A stretch of 64,000 bases of DNA from Okeania sp. KiyG1 (GCF_014132355.1 NZ_BLZO01000132.1:1-64000); one strand, 5' to 3'; shown: positions 37,488 to 46,434, counted from the stretch's first letter. Numbers and translations: made by a program. Notes: generated by a model not told the origin, from the letters alone.

Positions 37488-38222
37488 ATGAAAGACTCTC
37501 AAATTACATCCGCAGAAGAATTTCAAATAGCAGGATATTTTTTGCAAGAAAATTTTCTTTCTCACAAAGAATGTGATTCCTTATTACAACTAATTACCGA
37601 TTATCGCCAGAAAAATTCTATTCCTAAAATTTATCGCAATATTAAACCCATTCCCTTAAGTTATTTTGTCATAGATGGAAAAATAATTAAGTCTCAGATT
37701 CCAGAAATTCAAAAACTATACGAAACTGTGAATCTAGTTATTAATAACGTAACAAATAGACAATTTTTTCCTTTAAATGATATTCAAGTAGGGTGCAATA
37801 TTAATATTACTGAAAAAGGAGGTACATATCGCTGGCATTATGACCGAAACGCTATTACAGCTCTCTTATATTTGAACAAAGTTGATGGAGGAGAAATCGA
37901 ATTTTATCCCAACTATAGAATCATCTTACCCAAAGCTAAATTTTCTAGATTTCAGAATGTGATAGACCGGGTACAACAATTGAGTTTTTTTCGTCACACC
38001 TTTGGAAAACAAATTATTATTAAACCTCAGCCAGGTCTACTGTTAGTTATGGCTGGCAATAAATCTCTACATAGCGTTCGTCCAGTAACAGAATCAAGGG
38101 AGCGAATTAATATTGTTATGGCTTACGATTTACCTAATGCTAGTTTTGTAGTTAAAGACCAACTGAATACTTATTTATATAGTTCAGAAGACGTTTTAAA
38201 TACAGACCCAAATTACTCTTAA
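37488..38222 (+). CDS. 2-oxoglutarate/Fe(II) oxygenase (prolyl 4-hydroxylase-like)
   Basis: 244 aa with the double-stranded beta-helix iron triad: WHYDRN (His117, Asp119), then LHSVRPV (His195), followed by RERINIVMAYD whose Arg would bind 2-oxoglutarate. GGEIEFYPNY is the usual strand between them. Such enzymes hydroxylate proteins, peptides or small molecules. It follows the ergothioneine pair but is separated by ~520 bases of repeats, so a functional link is only possible. No signal peptide. Substrate unknown. Confidence 0.85.
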   Translation: MKDSQITSAEEFQIAGYFLQENFLSHKECDSLLQLITDYRQKNSIPKIYRNIKPIPLSYFVIDGKIIKSQIPEIQKLYETVNLVINNVTNRQFFPLNDIQVGCNINITEKGGTYRWHYDRNAITALLYLNKVDGGEIEFYPNYRIILPKAKFSRFQNVIDRVQQLSFFRHTFGKQIIIKPQPGLLLVMAGNKSLHSVRPVTESRERINIVMAYDLPNASFVVKDQLNTYLYSSEDVLNTDPNYS

Positions 38223-38280
38223 TCGGGTAATACTAACTCAAGCTAAAGTTAAATTATAGATAATTCAACAATTAATAATT

Positions 38281-38638
38281 AGGGTTTGCTGAAAAATTCT
38301 TATGGGTAAGGGTAGGAGACAACCCACCCCTCGCCCCTCCCCTCCCAACCCACCCCTCGCCCCTCCCAGGAGGGAGGAGAAGACAGGAGACAACCCACCC
38401 CTAACCCCTCCCCTCCCAACCCACCCCTAACCCCTCCCAGGAGGGGAAGGGAAGACAGGATAAATGGGAATTAATTAGGAGGTAGGAGGAAGAATAATCA
38501 AGGGATTATTCTGCGCAACAAAGCCACCTAAAATGCTAATTTTTTGAACCATTATGACCATTAAGCTTGGACTTTTTTTAACTAAAAATGCGCTCTAGCT
38601 TTATATTTCAGTGCTTTTAGATTTAATCAGCAAACCCT
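38281..38638. mobile_element. MITE family B, copy 4, with 4-bp TSD AATT and internal C-rich tandem repeat
   Basis: AGGGTTTGCTGA to TCAGCAAACCCT, flanked by AATT (38277-38280, 38639-38642). Inside, a ~71-bp unit rich in CCCCTCCC and CCCACCCC is repeated twice (about 38316-38458), a strong G-run array on the minus strand. Non-coding. Confidence 0.88.
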
Positions 38639-38818
38639 AATTAACAATTACCTCTCCTTGAAAAGAAGAATATTGACGCGGTAGGGAAAATTTTTTCTTT
38701 TTTCTTCTTTAAACCTGAAACCCTTTAACAGTTTACTATTCCCTATTCCCTCTTCCCTATTACCGATTCAAGTAGCCCTATAACTCTATTTTTATACTAA
38801 CTTTAGAGATATAATTTC

Positions 38819-39051
38819 GTAAGCATTCAGCCATCAGCCATCAGCTAGCCTCCTATGGTCGTAACTGCGGACTTCAGCTATTGCTTTTAGTTTAGGATCA
38901 AAGCAATATTTAATTGTCTTACTACAAAAGTTGCCTCCCTTACCCTTAAAGTCAGTTGTTAATTTCAATACTGTCCTATATGAGAGAGTCTTGTTGCTGA
39001 TAGCTGACAGCGAGCTAGCTGTTTGCGCAGCATTCCGCAGGAAATGCTTAC
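38819..39051. mobile_element. MITE family D, copy 4, with 8-bp TSD ATAATTTC
   Basis: GTAAGCATTCAGCCATCAGC to CGCAGGAAATGCTTAC, flanked by ATAATTTC at 38811-38818 and 39052-39059. 233 bp. It ends 70 bases before the DUF427 gene. Confidence 0.92.
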
Positions 39052-39121
39052 ATAATTTCTAATATCCTGCTTTCAAAATTGCCAAATATATAGGTATATT
39101 AAAATTAGGAGACTATTGACA

Positions 39122-39616
39122 ATGAAACCTAATCCAATTCCACCAAAACCAGGTCAAGAATCAGTGTGGGATTATCCACGTCCACCCCGTTTAGAAGATA
39201 CAGATAAATCTATTCGAGTAATCTTTAATAATGTAGTTTTGGCAGAAACAAATAAAGCAAAAAGAGTATTAGAAACTAGCCATCCTCCTTGTTATTACAT
39301 ACCGCCTGAAGATGTTAAGGTAGAGTATTTAATTCCTAATCCCAAGAAAACTTTTTGTGAGTGGAAAGGTTACGCTTCCTATTACGATATCTCAGTAGGA
39401 GATAAATATGTAAATCATCCAGTATGGCAATATTTGGAGCCAAACCCTAGTTTTCTTCCCATAAAAGGATATTATAGTTTCTATGCTAATTTAATGGATG
39501 CTTGTTATGTCAATGATGAGTTAGTAAAGCCTCAAGCTGGTAATCTTTACGGAGGATGGATTACTTCTGATATTGTCGGACCATTTAAAGGTGAGCCTGG
39601 TACAAGAGGTTGGTAA
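39122..39616 (+). CDS. DUF427 domain protein
   Basis: I prefer ATG 39122, ten bases after AGGAG, over TTG 39116. 164 aa. VWDYPRPPRLEDTDKSIRVI, NNVVLAETNKAKRVLETSHP and CYYIPPEDV are the DUF427 pattern, with FCEWKGYASYYDI and the duplicated LMDACYVNDE closing it. DUF427 is a small beta-roll family of unknown biochemical function, widespread in bacteria and fungi. Cytosolic. Neighbours give no clear clue. Confidence 0.88.
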   Translation: MKPNPIPPKPGQESVWDYPRPPRLEDTDKSIRVIFNNVVLAETNKAKRVLETSHPPCYYIPPEDVKVEYLIPNPKKTFCEWKGYASYYDISVGDKYVNHPVWQYLEPNPSFLPIKGYYSFYANLMDACYVNDELVKPQAGNLYGGWITSDIVGPFKGEPGTRGW

Positions 39617-39724
39617 ATAATGAATATAGAATATATAAGATAAGCAAACAGCTATTAGCTGTCAGCTTTCAGGAATAAGACTATGCACTTAACGAAAGTG
39701 TTTAAATGAATATATCAAGGTATC

Positions 39725-40423
39725 CGAATTTTGTAGCAAGATTTAATTTCTGTTCAATTAATAAAGCTTTTATCCCATTATATTTCCCAGAAAATTCAGG
39801 AATTACTGCTCCATAAACTCCAGTATCTGTCTTTGAATCATTGTTTTTAATGTTAGATAAAGGATACAATTACTTATGTTTAGCTCACGAAAAAAGTGCT
39901 AATACTGGAAATTTATTCTGAGAATAAATAGGCAGAGAAGTTAACCATCAATGGGGGAAAGGTCTAGAAGCATAACAACTTTTATACCAATTTATTCCGG
40001 ATAATATCTTATCTCTTATCTAACTTTAAATACTTTAGTATCCTCCAACCTATTTATGAGCTTCGTATTTTTCAAAACTTGAGTAAATATCCTGAAATTA
40101 TTCCAAAAATTCATTCCTGTAATATTAAAAAACCTTGGTGTAAAAAATTCCCGAAATGTGCCTATGTTTGGCTAGGGTTAATGACTTTTTGTCAGCGGGA
40201 TATTATCGATGAAGTTTTTCAGGTAAATTTATTTGATGATGAAGATTTACTGTCGATTTTTAAAGCAATGATAGGTTGATCAACCCATACTCCCTTTGAA
40301 TGTATTGGTGAAATTGATGAAAGTCGTTTGATGATGAAAAAATGTCTGGAAAAAGGTTGAACTGGCAAAGTATTAAATATGTTTGCTGAACAAGTTTTAT
40401 CAGATACTAAAATTGACTGATAA
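39725..40423 (+). pseudogene. MurL-like (UDP-MurNAc-Ala-Glu epimerase-like) pseudogene
   Basis: The degraded frame reads FLMLDKGYNYLCLAHEKSAN (cf. 'NERSANEGN'), REVNHQWGKGLEA, then after a frameshift near 40020 LQPIYELRIFQNLSKYPEII, HSCNIKKPWCKKFPKCAYVW and HTPFECIGEIDESR. Spacing of the SCN...WCxxxPKCA and PFECxG motifs matches what I recall of MurL-type QueC-related proteins. At least five in-frame stops (TAA after ITAP, TGA and TAA near NLF, TAA after GLEA, TGA after AMIG and ECLEKG region) show it is dead. The N-terminus is missing or hidden. A 66-codon frame at 40079-40279 is part of it. Confidence 0.5.
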
Positions 40424-40517
40424 CAAATAGATAAAAAATATAATTCTGTGTATGAAAAAGCTATCCTCAGCCGTCCTTTATCAATGTCGAATTTGACAAC
40501 CCCTCTTTTTGATTTTC

Positions 40518-40741
40518 GTAGGCATTCAGCCGTCAGCTATCAGCCAGCCTCCTATGGTCGGAACTGCGAACTTCAGCTATTGCTTTTAGTTTGAGATAAA
40601 AGCTTTACTTTACTAATTGAGTCAGAATTTATAGTTCCTATAAAAGCTAACTAAACAGTCTATATTCATTAAAACCCCCTTCTTTTGCTGAGAGCTGACA
40701 GCTAATAACTGTTTGCGCAGCATTCCGCAGGAAATGCTTAC
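40518..40741. mobile_element. MITE family D, copy 5, with 8-bp TSD TGATTTTC
   Basis: GTAGGCATTCAGCCGTCAGC to CGCAGGAAATGCTTAC, flanked by TGATTTTC at 40510-40517 and 40742-40749. 224 bp. Beyond it, 40750-41014 shows no gene. Confidence 0.9.
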
Positions 40742-41014
40742 TGATTTTCTAGCATTCATCTAGCAATAAACCTGTTTTTTCTCGCAAAGTTTAGTCTATT
40801 TTAAAAGTATCAGTAGAATCTACAAGATAACACAGACATCTATTTGTCTAGCTTCTCCCCGCACTTCACGAGGTGCTTTTACTTCACCAATAGTTGATAG
40901 TAATTCTTCTAAATATTGTTTAGCAAATTGGTCATAAGGAAATCTGGTCATCAAACTTTCTTGCTTTTCTAAAATTTCTCTGAAATTTCCTCAAAAACCC
41001 AGTTTCTGTCCCCC

Positions 41015-41212
41015 TTATTCAACATTCTGAACTTGTCCCCAAAGTCGCCATCCCAGTAATATCCCTACAACTATTGGAGGTGTGAGTACAGCAATAATGG
41101 CATTGCTTGCTGTAGAGGAAATAGAAAGATAAGGGCCAGCATATTTAATTAGCAAAGACAGTCCAGCAGAGAGAATTAGGACTTTGAGAATGAAAGTTAT
41201 TTGATTATTCAT
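41015..41212 (-). CDS. Small membrane protein, two predicted helices
   Basis: 65 aa. Hydrophobic stretches ITFILKVLILSAGLSLLI and NAIIAVLTPPIVVGILLGW would span the membrane as a hairpin, with charged C-terminus QVQNVE. No family known to me. Divergent from the methyltransferase at 41315 across ~100 bases, which probably holds both promoters. Confidence 0.6.
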   Translation of the reverse strand: MNNQITFILKVLILSAGLSLLIKYAGPYLSISSTASNAIIAVLTPPIVVGILLGWRLWGQVQNVE

Positions 41213-41314
41213 ATTACGATGTTACGATCAATTCTTATATCAATCAAAATTTAATCTATTCATAATTATACAGAATAGGTATATTTATAACTCAGCACTA
41301 CCAATCAAACAATT

Positions 41315-42640
41315 ATGAACCCTCAAGAATCAGAACTACAAGCAAAAATTCGTCAACAATTTGATGTAGTAACTTATCCTAGAATACCTGTAGAAAAATC
41401 TCCTAAAGATGACTATGAATTTCTTTATATTCATAATTTTGTCACACCATATTATCTGAGAAATCAAAAAGTAATAAATACTGAGGGGAAAGTAATTTTA
41501 GATGCAGGATGTGGCAGTGGTTATAAAGCATTAATATTAGCAGAAGCAAATCCAGGGTCAAAAATAGTCGGTATTGATATTTCTGAAAAGTCTGTAGAAT
41601 TAGCTCGTCAACGTCTGCAATATCACGGTTTTGATAATGCCGAATTTCATGTTTTTCCCATAGAAGAATTGTCAAGCTTAGGTTTAGAGTTTGACTATAT
41701 TAACTGTGATGAAGTGCTTTATTTATTGCCAGATATAGTTATGGGTTTGCAGGCAATGAAATCTGTTTTAAAACCTGATGGAATTATTAGAACAAATCTC
41801 CATAGTTCCCTACAGCGACATAACTATTTTAAAGTTCAAGAAATTTTTCAAATGATGGGATTAATGAATGAAAATCCTGGAGAAATGGAGATGGAAATTG
41901 CGCGAGAAACTATTGCAGCTTTGAAAGATTCAATCATACTGAAACAACAAATTTGGAAGCCAGAAAGAGCAAAATATGAAGAGTGGATGCTGAGTAATTA
42001 TTTACTATTGGGAGATAAAGGTTTTACTATCCCGGAAGTTTTTGCTGCTCTGAAAAATGCTGATTTAGAATTTATTAGTATGGTTAATTGGCGACATTGG
42101 GAAATTATGGATTTATTCAAAAATGAGGATGATTTGCCAGCTTTTTTAGGAATGAGTTTACCAGACATTTCTGTAGAGGAGCGACTGCATTTATTTGAGC
42201 TATTACAACCTATACACCGTTTACTAGACTTTTGGTGTGGCCATCCCCAACAAGGTCAGTCTTTTGTGCCTATTTCAGAATGGACTAACTCTGACTGGCA
42301 AAAGGCCAAGGTACAGCTACATCCTCAACTGCGAAATTCTCAAGCGAGGGAAGATTTGATTAGCTGTATCAATAACCATAAACCTTTCGAGATTAGTATT
42401 TATGTTAAGTTACCAACTTTAAAACCTATTCATATAGGTAGCAGTATAGCTGTTTGTATACTGCCACTATGGGATGATGTTTGTACTATTGAATCTTTGG
42501 TGGAACGGTGGGTCAAGATTAGACCATTAGACCCTATTACTCTAGAATCTGTGACCCAAGAGAAAGCTTGGGACGAAATTAAGGAATTGTTGGATACCTT
42601 AGACCCATTTCTGTATATGCTTTTGGAGCCTTACTTGTAG
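41315..42640 (+). CDS. SAM-dependent methyltransferase with a large C-terminal extension
   Basis: 441 aa. Residues ~40-200 are a class I methyltransferase: VILDAGCGSGYKALILAEAN is the SAM motif, IVGIDISEKSVELARQRLQ the second, and MKSVLKPDGIIRTNLH the later strand. The C-terminal ~230 residues (ALKNADLEFISMVNWRHWEI, then LPDISVEERLHLFELLQPIH) are a mostly helical region seen in other cyanobacterial methyltransferases and of unknown role. No tight operon. The pilin gene follows after a small inverted-repeat element. Substrate unknown; a glycan or peptide is possible given the neighbours. Confidence 0.82.
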   Translation: MNPQESELQAKIRQQFDVVTYPRIPVEKSPKDDYEFLYIHNFVTPYYLRNQKVINTEGKVILDAGCGSGYKALILAEANPGSKIVGIDISEKSVELARQRLQYHGFDNAEFHVFPIEELSSLGLEFDYINCDEVLYLLPDIVMGLQAMKSVLKPDGIIRTNLHSSLQRHNYFKVQEIFQMMGLMNENPGEMEMEIARETIAALKDSIILKQQIWKPERAKYEEWMLSNYLLLGDKGFTIPEVFAALKNADLEFISMVNWRHWEIMDLFKNEDDLPAFLGMSLPDISVEERLHLFELLQPIHRLLDFWCGHPQQGQSFVPISEWTNSDWQKAKVQLHPQLRNSQAREDLISCINNHKPFEISIYVKLPTLKPIHIGSSIAVCILPLWDDVCTIESLVERWVKIRPLDPITLESVTQEKAWDEIKELLDTLDPFLYMLLEPYL

Positions 42641-42642
42641 TT

Positions 42643-42756
42643 AGTAGGTTGGGTAGAACGATAGTGAAATCCAACAAACCTTTCTTGGTTTTGTGTTAAT
42701 GATGTAGGGTTTATCCTACAGATAAGCTCCGCTAACGTCCTTTTACCCAACCTACT
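42643..42756. repeat. Inverted-repeat element (AGTAGGTTGGGT ends)
   Basis: AGTAGGTTGGGT at 42643 and ACCCAACCTACT ending at 42756 are perfect inverse copies bordering a 114-bp non-coding insert between the methyltransferase and pilA. MITE-like. Target duplication not clear. Confidence 0.75.
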
Positions 42757-42860
42757 ACTGAAAAAAAATTTCTGTGGGAGATGATATGAAATTTTGGGAA
42801 GGTGGGTAAGTTAGATTCAGTAGATAAATTTTATTTGTCCAAATTCTTATAGGAGAAAAC

Positions 42861-43382
42861 ATGAAAACTGAATTTAAGGCCAAGTTCTTACAGCACGTTG
42901 CTAAGAAGAAAAAAGAAGAGGGTTTCACCCTGATTGAATTGTTGGTGGTTATCATTATTATCGGTATTTTGTCCGCTATTGCGTTGCCTTCTTTCTTGAA
43001 CCAAGCTAATAAAGCAAAGCAGTCTGAAGCCAAGCAGTATATTAGCTCTATTAACAAAGGTCAGCAGGCTTACTATGTTGAGCGAGGTCGTTTTGTTCCG
43101 GCCTTAGCTGATATTAGCGATCTAGGTCTTGGTATCAAAGTTGCTACTTCCAATTATACTTATAATATTGGTACAGATGATTCAACTGAGCGTGCTGCTG
43201 CGTGGACTGATCAAGGTAGTGCTTCTCTCAGGGGGTATGTTGGAGTAGCTTTCATACAACCAATTGCTGGTGGCGCAAATACTTCTGAAACAATTATTTG
43301 TGAGGGAACGGAAGCTCATACTTTTGCTGCATTTACAGCTACAGCGTGTTCTCAGGCTACTGGCTATACAACTGCGCTCTAA
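42861..43382 (+). CDS. pilA: Type IV pilin (PilA-like major or minor pilin)
   Basis: A 21-residue basic leader ends in Gly21; PilD cleavage before Phe22 gives mature FTLIELLVVIIIIGILSAIA with the essential Glu5 (Glu26 of the precursor). 173 aa, typical. Two cysteines in the C-terminal D-region (IICEGTEAH and TACSQATG) can form the pilin disulfide. The mature part is Ser/Thr-rich. AGGAG is 5 bases before the ATG, and a hairpin terminator follows the stop. A glycosyltransferase gene follows, which suggests pilin glycosylation. Used for motility, adhesion or DNA uptake. Confidence 0.92.
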   Translation: MKTEFKAKFLQHVAKKKKEEGFTLIELLVVIIIIGILSAIALPSFLNQANKAKQSEAKQYISSINKGQQAYYVERGRFVPALADISDLGLGIKVATSNYTYNIGTDDSTERAAAWTDQGSASLRGYVGVAFIQPIAGGANTSETIICEGTEAHTFAAFTATACSQATGYTTAL

Positions 43383-43473
43383 ATTTTTATACACTTTAGT
43401 TTGAAATTAGTTGAGCGTAAATTTTAACTAGAGTATCTTTTTTTTCAATCTAAGTTTTGATATCTAGACATAG

Positions 43474-43497
43474 TAGGTAGCGTGTATGCGCTACCTA
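43474..43497 (+). terminator. Hairpin after pilA
   Basis: TAGGTAGCG and CGCTACCTA form a 9-bp stem with a 6-base loop, followed by ATTTTA. It is 90 bases after the pilA stop and just before the next gene, so it likely ends or attenuates the abundant pilA transcript. Confidence 0.65.
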
Positions 43498-43528
43498 ATT
43501 TTATAGTTTATGTAAAAAATATTGTTCT

Positions 43529-44044
43529 ATGGTTTCTAGTGATTCATCTATTTCTACATATAGTTGGCAGCAAGAGGCCAACCAATCTTTGAGGAATGGC
43601 AACTATGCCAAAGCTGCAAGTCTATATGAACAGGCAATAACTTCAGAGCCTGGCAAAAGGCACTACTACTGGCAATTAGGATTAATTTTGCTACTGCAAG
43701 GCCAAGAAGCTGAAGCACAGACAACTTGGCTGTTAGCGATCGCAGATGGTGAACCAGAAGAAGTAGACATTTGGACACAAGAACTAATTGAGGTCTTAGC
43801 AACAGAAGCTAATAGACAAACTTCATTAGAGGAATATAAAGTTGCTTGGGTTATCCGACAACATATTCGGGAAATTAATCCCACCGAGATAAATAATCTT
43901 TTGTGTTTAATTGACCTCTATTTTATCCTTGAGACCTACACAGGAGAAGAATTAATTGAATTTGGGATAGTTGACCAACTGAAAGCAGATCCACTAATAG
44001 AGCTAGATTTAGATTTATTGTTGCATATATTTAAAAAATATTAA
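43529..44044 (+). CDS. N-terminal TPR part of a frameshifted SPINDLY-family O-GlcNAc transferase
   Basis: 171 aa: TPR-type helices (NQSLRNGNYAKAASLYEQAI, HYYWQLGLILLLQGQEAEAQ), which in this family bind acceptor protein. The frame ends at FKKY just after a six-A run (44033-44038). Reading on with a -1 shift gives KKILISAPLYPSS and joins the catalytic half without loss. So this is the 5' part of one ~745-residue gene, 146 bases after pilA. Confidence 0.8.
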   Translation: MVSSDSSISTYSWQQEANQSLRNGNYAKAASLYEQAITSEPGKRHYYWQLGLILLLQGQEAEAQTTWLLAIADGEPEEVDIWTQELIEVLATEANRQTSLEEYKVAWVIRQHIREINPTEINNLLCLIDLYFILETYTGEELIEFGIVDQLKADPLIELDLDLLLHIFKKY

Positions 44045-44193
44045 TATCTGCTCCCCTATATCCATCATCTATAGCTTTTGCAGAAGCTTGTGCAAATTAT
44101 GTTAAGAAACCCAAAGATTTTATTAATATTGTACTGCCTGTAATATATGATATTGCTTATTCCTATGAAGAACCGAGAACAGCCATAAAATAT

Positions 44194-45765
44194 TTGGAAA
44201 TAGCTGTATATTTAGCACCAGAACATTTAGAAGTTTTGCGAAATCTAGGTCAATTTTATGTTGATACAACTAATTTTCCCCCCGGAATAGAGTATGCAAA
44301 AAAATGTTATTCCATAGCAGAAAAACTGTCAGATAAAATTTTTGATAATCACATGATTATACGGGGAATGATGTATGCGGGAGGATGTAATGAAGAAGTA
44401 AAAGAATTAATTGATCGACAAGAATCACTATTAGAATCTTTTATAAAAGAATCACCTATTAATTTGGGTACATCAATTAGTTTAATGCGCTTATACAACT
44501 CTTCCTTCTTTTTCCCTTATGTTCAAGACTCTCCCGTTACTAATGTCAGGCTGCGCCATCAAGTAGCTAAGGTTTGTCAAGCAAATATGGAAGATAGTCA
44601 TAAGGAAGAAGTTAAAAAATATCGCCAAAGACTATCAACCCTTCAAGGGACTAAAAGTTTAGGGAAGCCTTTGAAAATTGGATATGTATCTCATTGCTTG
44701 AAAAGACATTCTGTAGGTTGGATAGCACGATGGCTATTTGAGTATCACGACCGCGATAAATTTGAAATTTATGCTTATTTGGTAGCAGCTAAAAATCGTA
44801 ATGACCCCTTACAACAATGGTATGTCAACAAGGTAAATAAAGCTTATAAATATGGTATTATTGGAGCAGAAATTACAGAACAAATTTATGAGGACGAGAT
44901 AGATATTTTAATTGATTTAGATAGCAGTACATTAACAAATACTTGTGGAATTATGGCATTGAAACCAGCGCCTATTCAAGTAACATGGCTTGGTTGGGAT
45001 GCTTCGGGAATACCAACTGTTGATTATTATATAGCCGATCCCTATGTTTTACCAGACGACGCTCAAGATTATTATTCTGAGAAAATCTGGCGACTACCTC
45101 AAACTTATGTAGCAGTCAATGGTTTTGAAGTTGGCGTACCTAGTATACGTCGCGAAGATTTAAACATACCTAGTGATGCAGTAATATATTTCAGTATTCA
45201 AAAAGGACCTAAATACAATCCTCAGATGTTGAGACTGCAAATGAAGATTTTGCAAGATGTACCCAACAGTTATTTTTTAATTAAGGGGTTTGGCAATGAA
45301 GATTTTCTCAATGAGTCTATTATAGATGTGGCAGAAAAAGAAGGTATAGACAGAAAACGCTTAAAATTTACAGATAGAGTTCCATTTGAAGAAATTCACC
45401 GAGCTAACTTAGGTATTGCAGATGTTGTTCTTGACACATATCCCTACAACGGAGCTACAACTACTTTAGAAACCCTCTGGATGTGCATCCCAATGGTAAC
45501 GCGGGTGGGCGAACAATTTGCAGCACGTAACAGCTACACTATGATGATTAATGCTGGCATCACTGAAGGTATTGCTTGGAGTGATGAAGAATATGTAGAA
45601 TGGGGAATTAGATTAGGAAAAGATGAAAATTTACGACAGCAAATATCTTGGAAATTAAGAAAATCAAGGCAAACTGCACCATTATGGAATGCAAGACAGT
45701 TTACCTTAGAAATGGAAAAGGCTTACCAGCAAATGTGGGAAAAATATATTGAGGGAGGGAGTTGA
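44194..45765 (+). CDS. Catalytic part of SPINDLY-family O-GlcNAc transferase (GT41-like)
   Basis: The frame is open from about 44037, not only from the TTG at 44194. After further TPR-like helices (ISAPL..., AIKYLEIAVYLAPEHLEVLR) the GT-B domain begins at KIGYVSHCLKRHSVGW. Signatures of GT41/SPINDLY are PIQVTWLGWDASGIPTVDYY, FSIQKGPKYNPQMLRLQMKI, DVVLDTYPYNGATTTLETLW and GEQFAARNSYTMM. These enzymes transfer GlcNAc (or fucose) to Ser/Thr of proteins; with pilA immediately upstream the pilin is the obvious candidate acceptor. If the frameshift is real the enzyme is inactive or needs slippage. Confidence 0.85.
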   Translation: MEIAVYLAPEHLEVLRNLGQFYVDTTNFPPGIEYAKKCYSIAEKLSDKIFDNHMIIRGMMYAGGCNEEVKELIDRQESLLESFIKESPINLGTSISLMRLYNSSFFFPYVQDSPVTNVRLRHQVAKVCQANMEDSHKEEVKKYRQRLSTLQGTKSLGKPLKIGYVSHCLKRHSVGWIARWLFEYHDRDKFEIYAYLVAAKNRNDPLQQWYVNKVNKAYKYGIIGAEITEQIYEDEIDILIDLDSSTLTNTCGIMALKPAPIQVTWLGWDASGIPTVDYYIADPYVLPDDAQDYYSEKIWRLPQTYVAVNGFEVGVPSIRREDLNIPSDAVIYFSIQKGPKYNPQMLRLQMKILQDVPNSYFLIKGFGNEDFLNESIIDVAEKEGIDRKRLKFTDRVPFEEIHRANLGIADVVLDTYPYNGATTTLETLWMCIPMVTRVGEQFAARNSYTMMINAGITEGIAWSDEEYVEWGIRLGKDENLRQQISWKLRKSRQTAPLWNARQFTLEMEKAYQQMWEKYIEGGS

Positions 45766-45816
45766 TACTTTACCATTTGATTTTCATTGTCAAGGGGGAT
45801 GATTTTAATCTTGCTT

Positions 45817-46434
45817 TTACCTTATTCGTGGTTGACTTGCAGCTACAATTTGTTTGACAGTTAACTTTAGCTCTGGAAAAGTAGGAGAAATAATCCGATC
45901 GCTTCCCCGAAATGCTTGACTCTGATAGTCACCATCAACAATTTGATAAACAAAAACAGTGGGAACTTTAGAACGACCCAAATAAGACCTAGATGCGATC
46001 GCTAAATAATCTACTATCCAATACTCGACAATACCAAGACGCCCATACTCATCCAATTTGTCTACATAATCATCCTCCCAGTTAGTGGAAGTAACCTCCA
46101 CTGCTAACCTCAAAGGTTCTCGAAATCCCTGGTATGTATAAAGATATCTGTCCCAAATCTCTCCATCTACCACAGACACATCAGGATTTCGTCCTTGTTC
46201 TTGCCCATCTTTTGTTTCAACTCTCACCAGTGCAGTGCGTGTTACTACTAAATCTAGATTTAGCCGTTCGATTTCACGGTCAATAGCTCTCTGAATTAAG
46301 TTAGCAACGTTTTCATGGGCACCTATAGGTCGCATTTCTATGATTTCTCCATCCACGAGTTCATAAATACCTCTAGCTTCTGGGTATTGCTCAATAAATT
46401 GCTCAAAAGTTAATCTAGTTTTGGTGATATTCAT
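45817..46434 (-). CDS. Uma2 family (DUF820) putative restriction-fold endonuclease
   Basis: 205 aa. TFEQFIEQYPEARGIYELVD, GEIIEMRPIGAHENVANLIQ, GRNPDVSVVD and LRLAVEVTSTNWEDDYVDKL give the PD-(D/E)XK-like arrangement of Uma2. Such proteins are extremely multiplied in cyanobacteria with uncertain roles, possibly linked to mobile DNA. ATG 46434 is favoured over the TTG at 46455 because it begins the conserved N-terminus. No partner gene. Confidence 0.88.
   Translation of the reverse strand: MNITKTRLTFEQFIEQYPEARGIYELVDGEIIEMRPIGAHENVANLIQRAIDREIERLNLDLVVTRTALVRVETKDGQEQGRNPDVSVVDGEIWDRYLYTYQGFREPLRLAVEVTSTNWEDDYVDKLDEYGRLGIVEYWIVDYLAIASRSYLGRSKVPTVFVYQIVDGDYQSQAFRGSDRIISPTFPELKLTVKQIVAASQPRIR

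Noticed and set aside
40079-40279. Independent small gene of 66 codons
   Set aside because: It starts with TTG and is one readable stretch of the longer MurL-like pseudogene.
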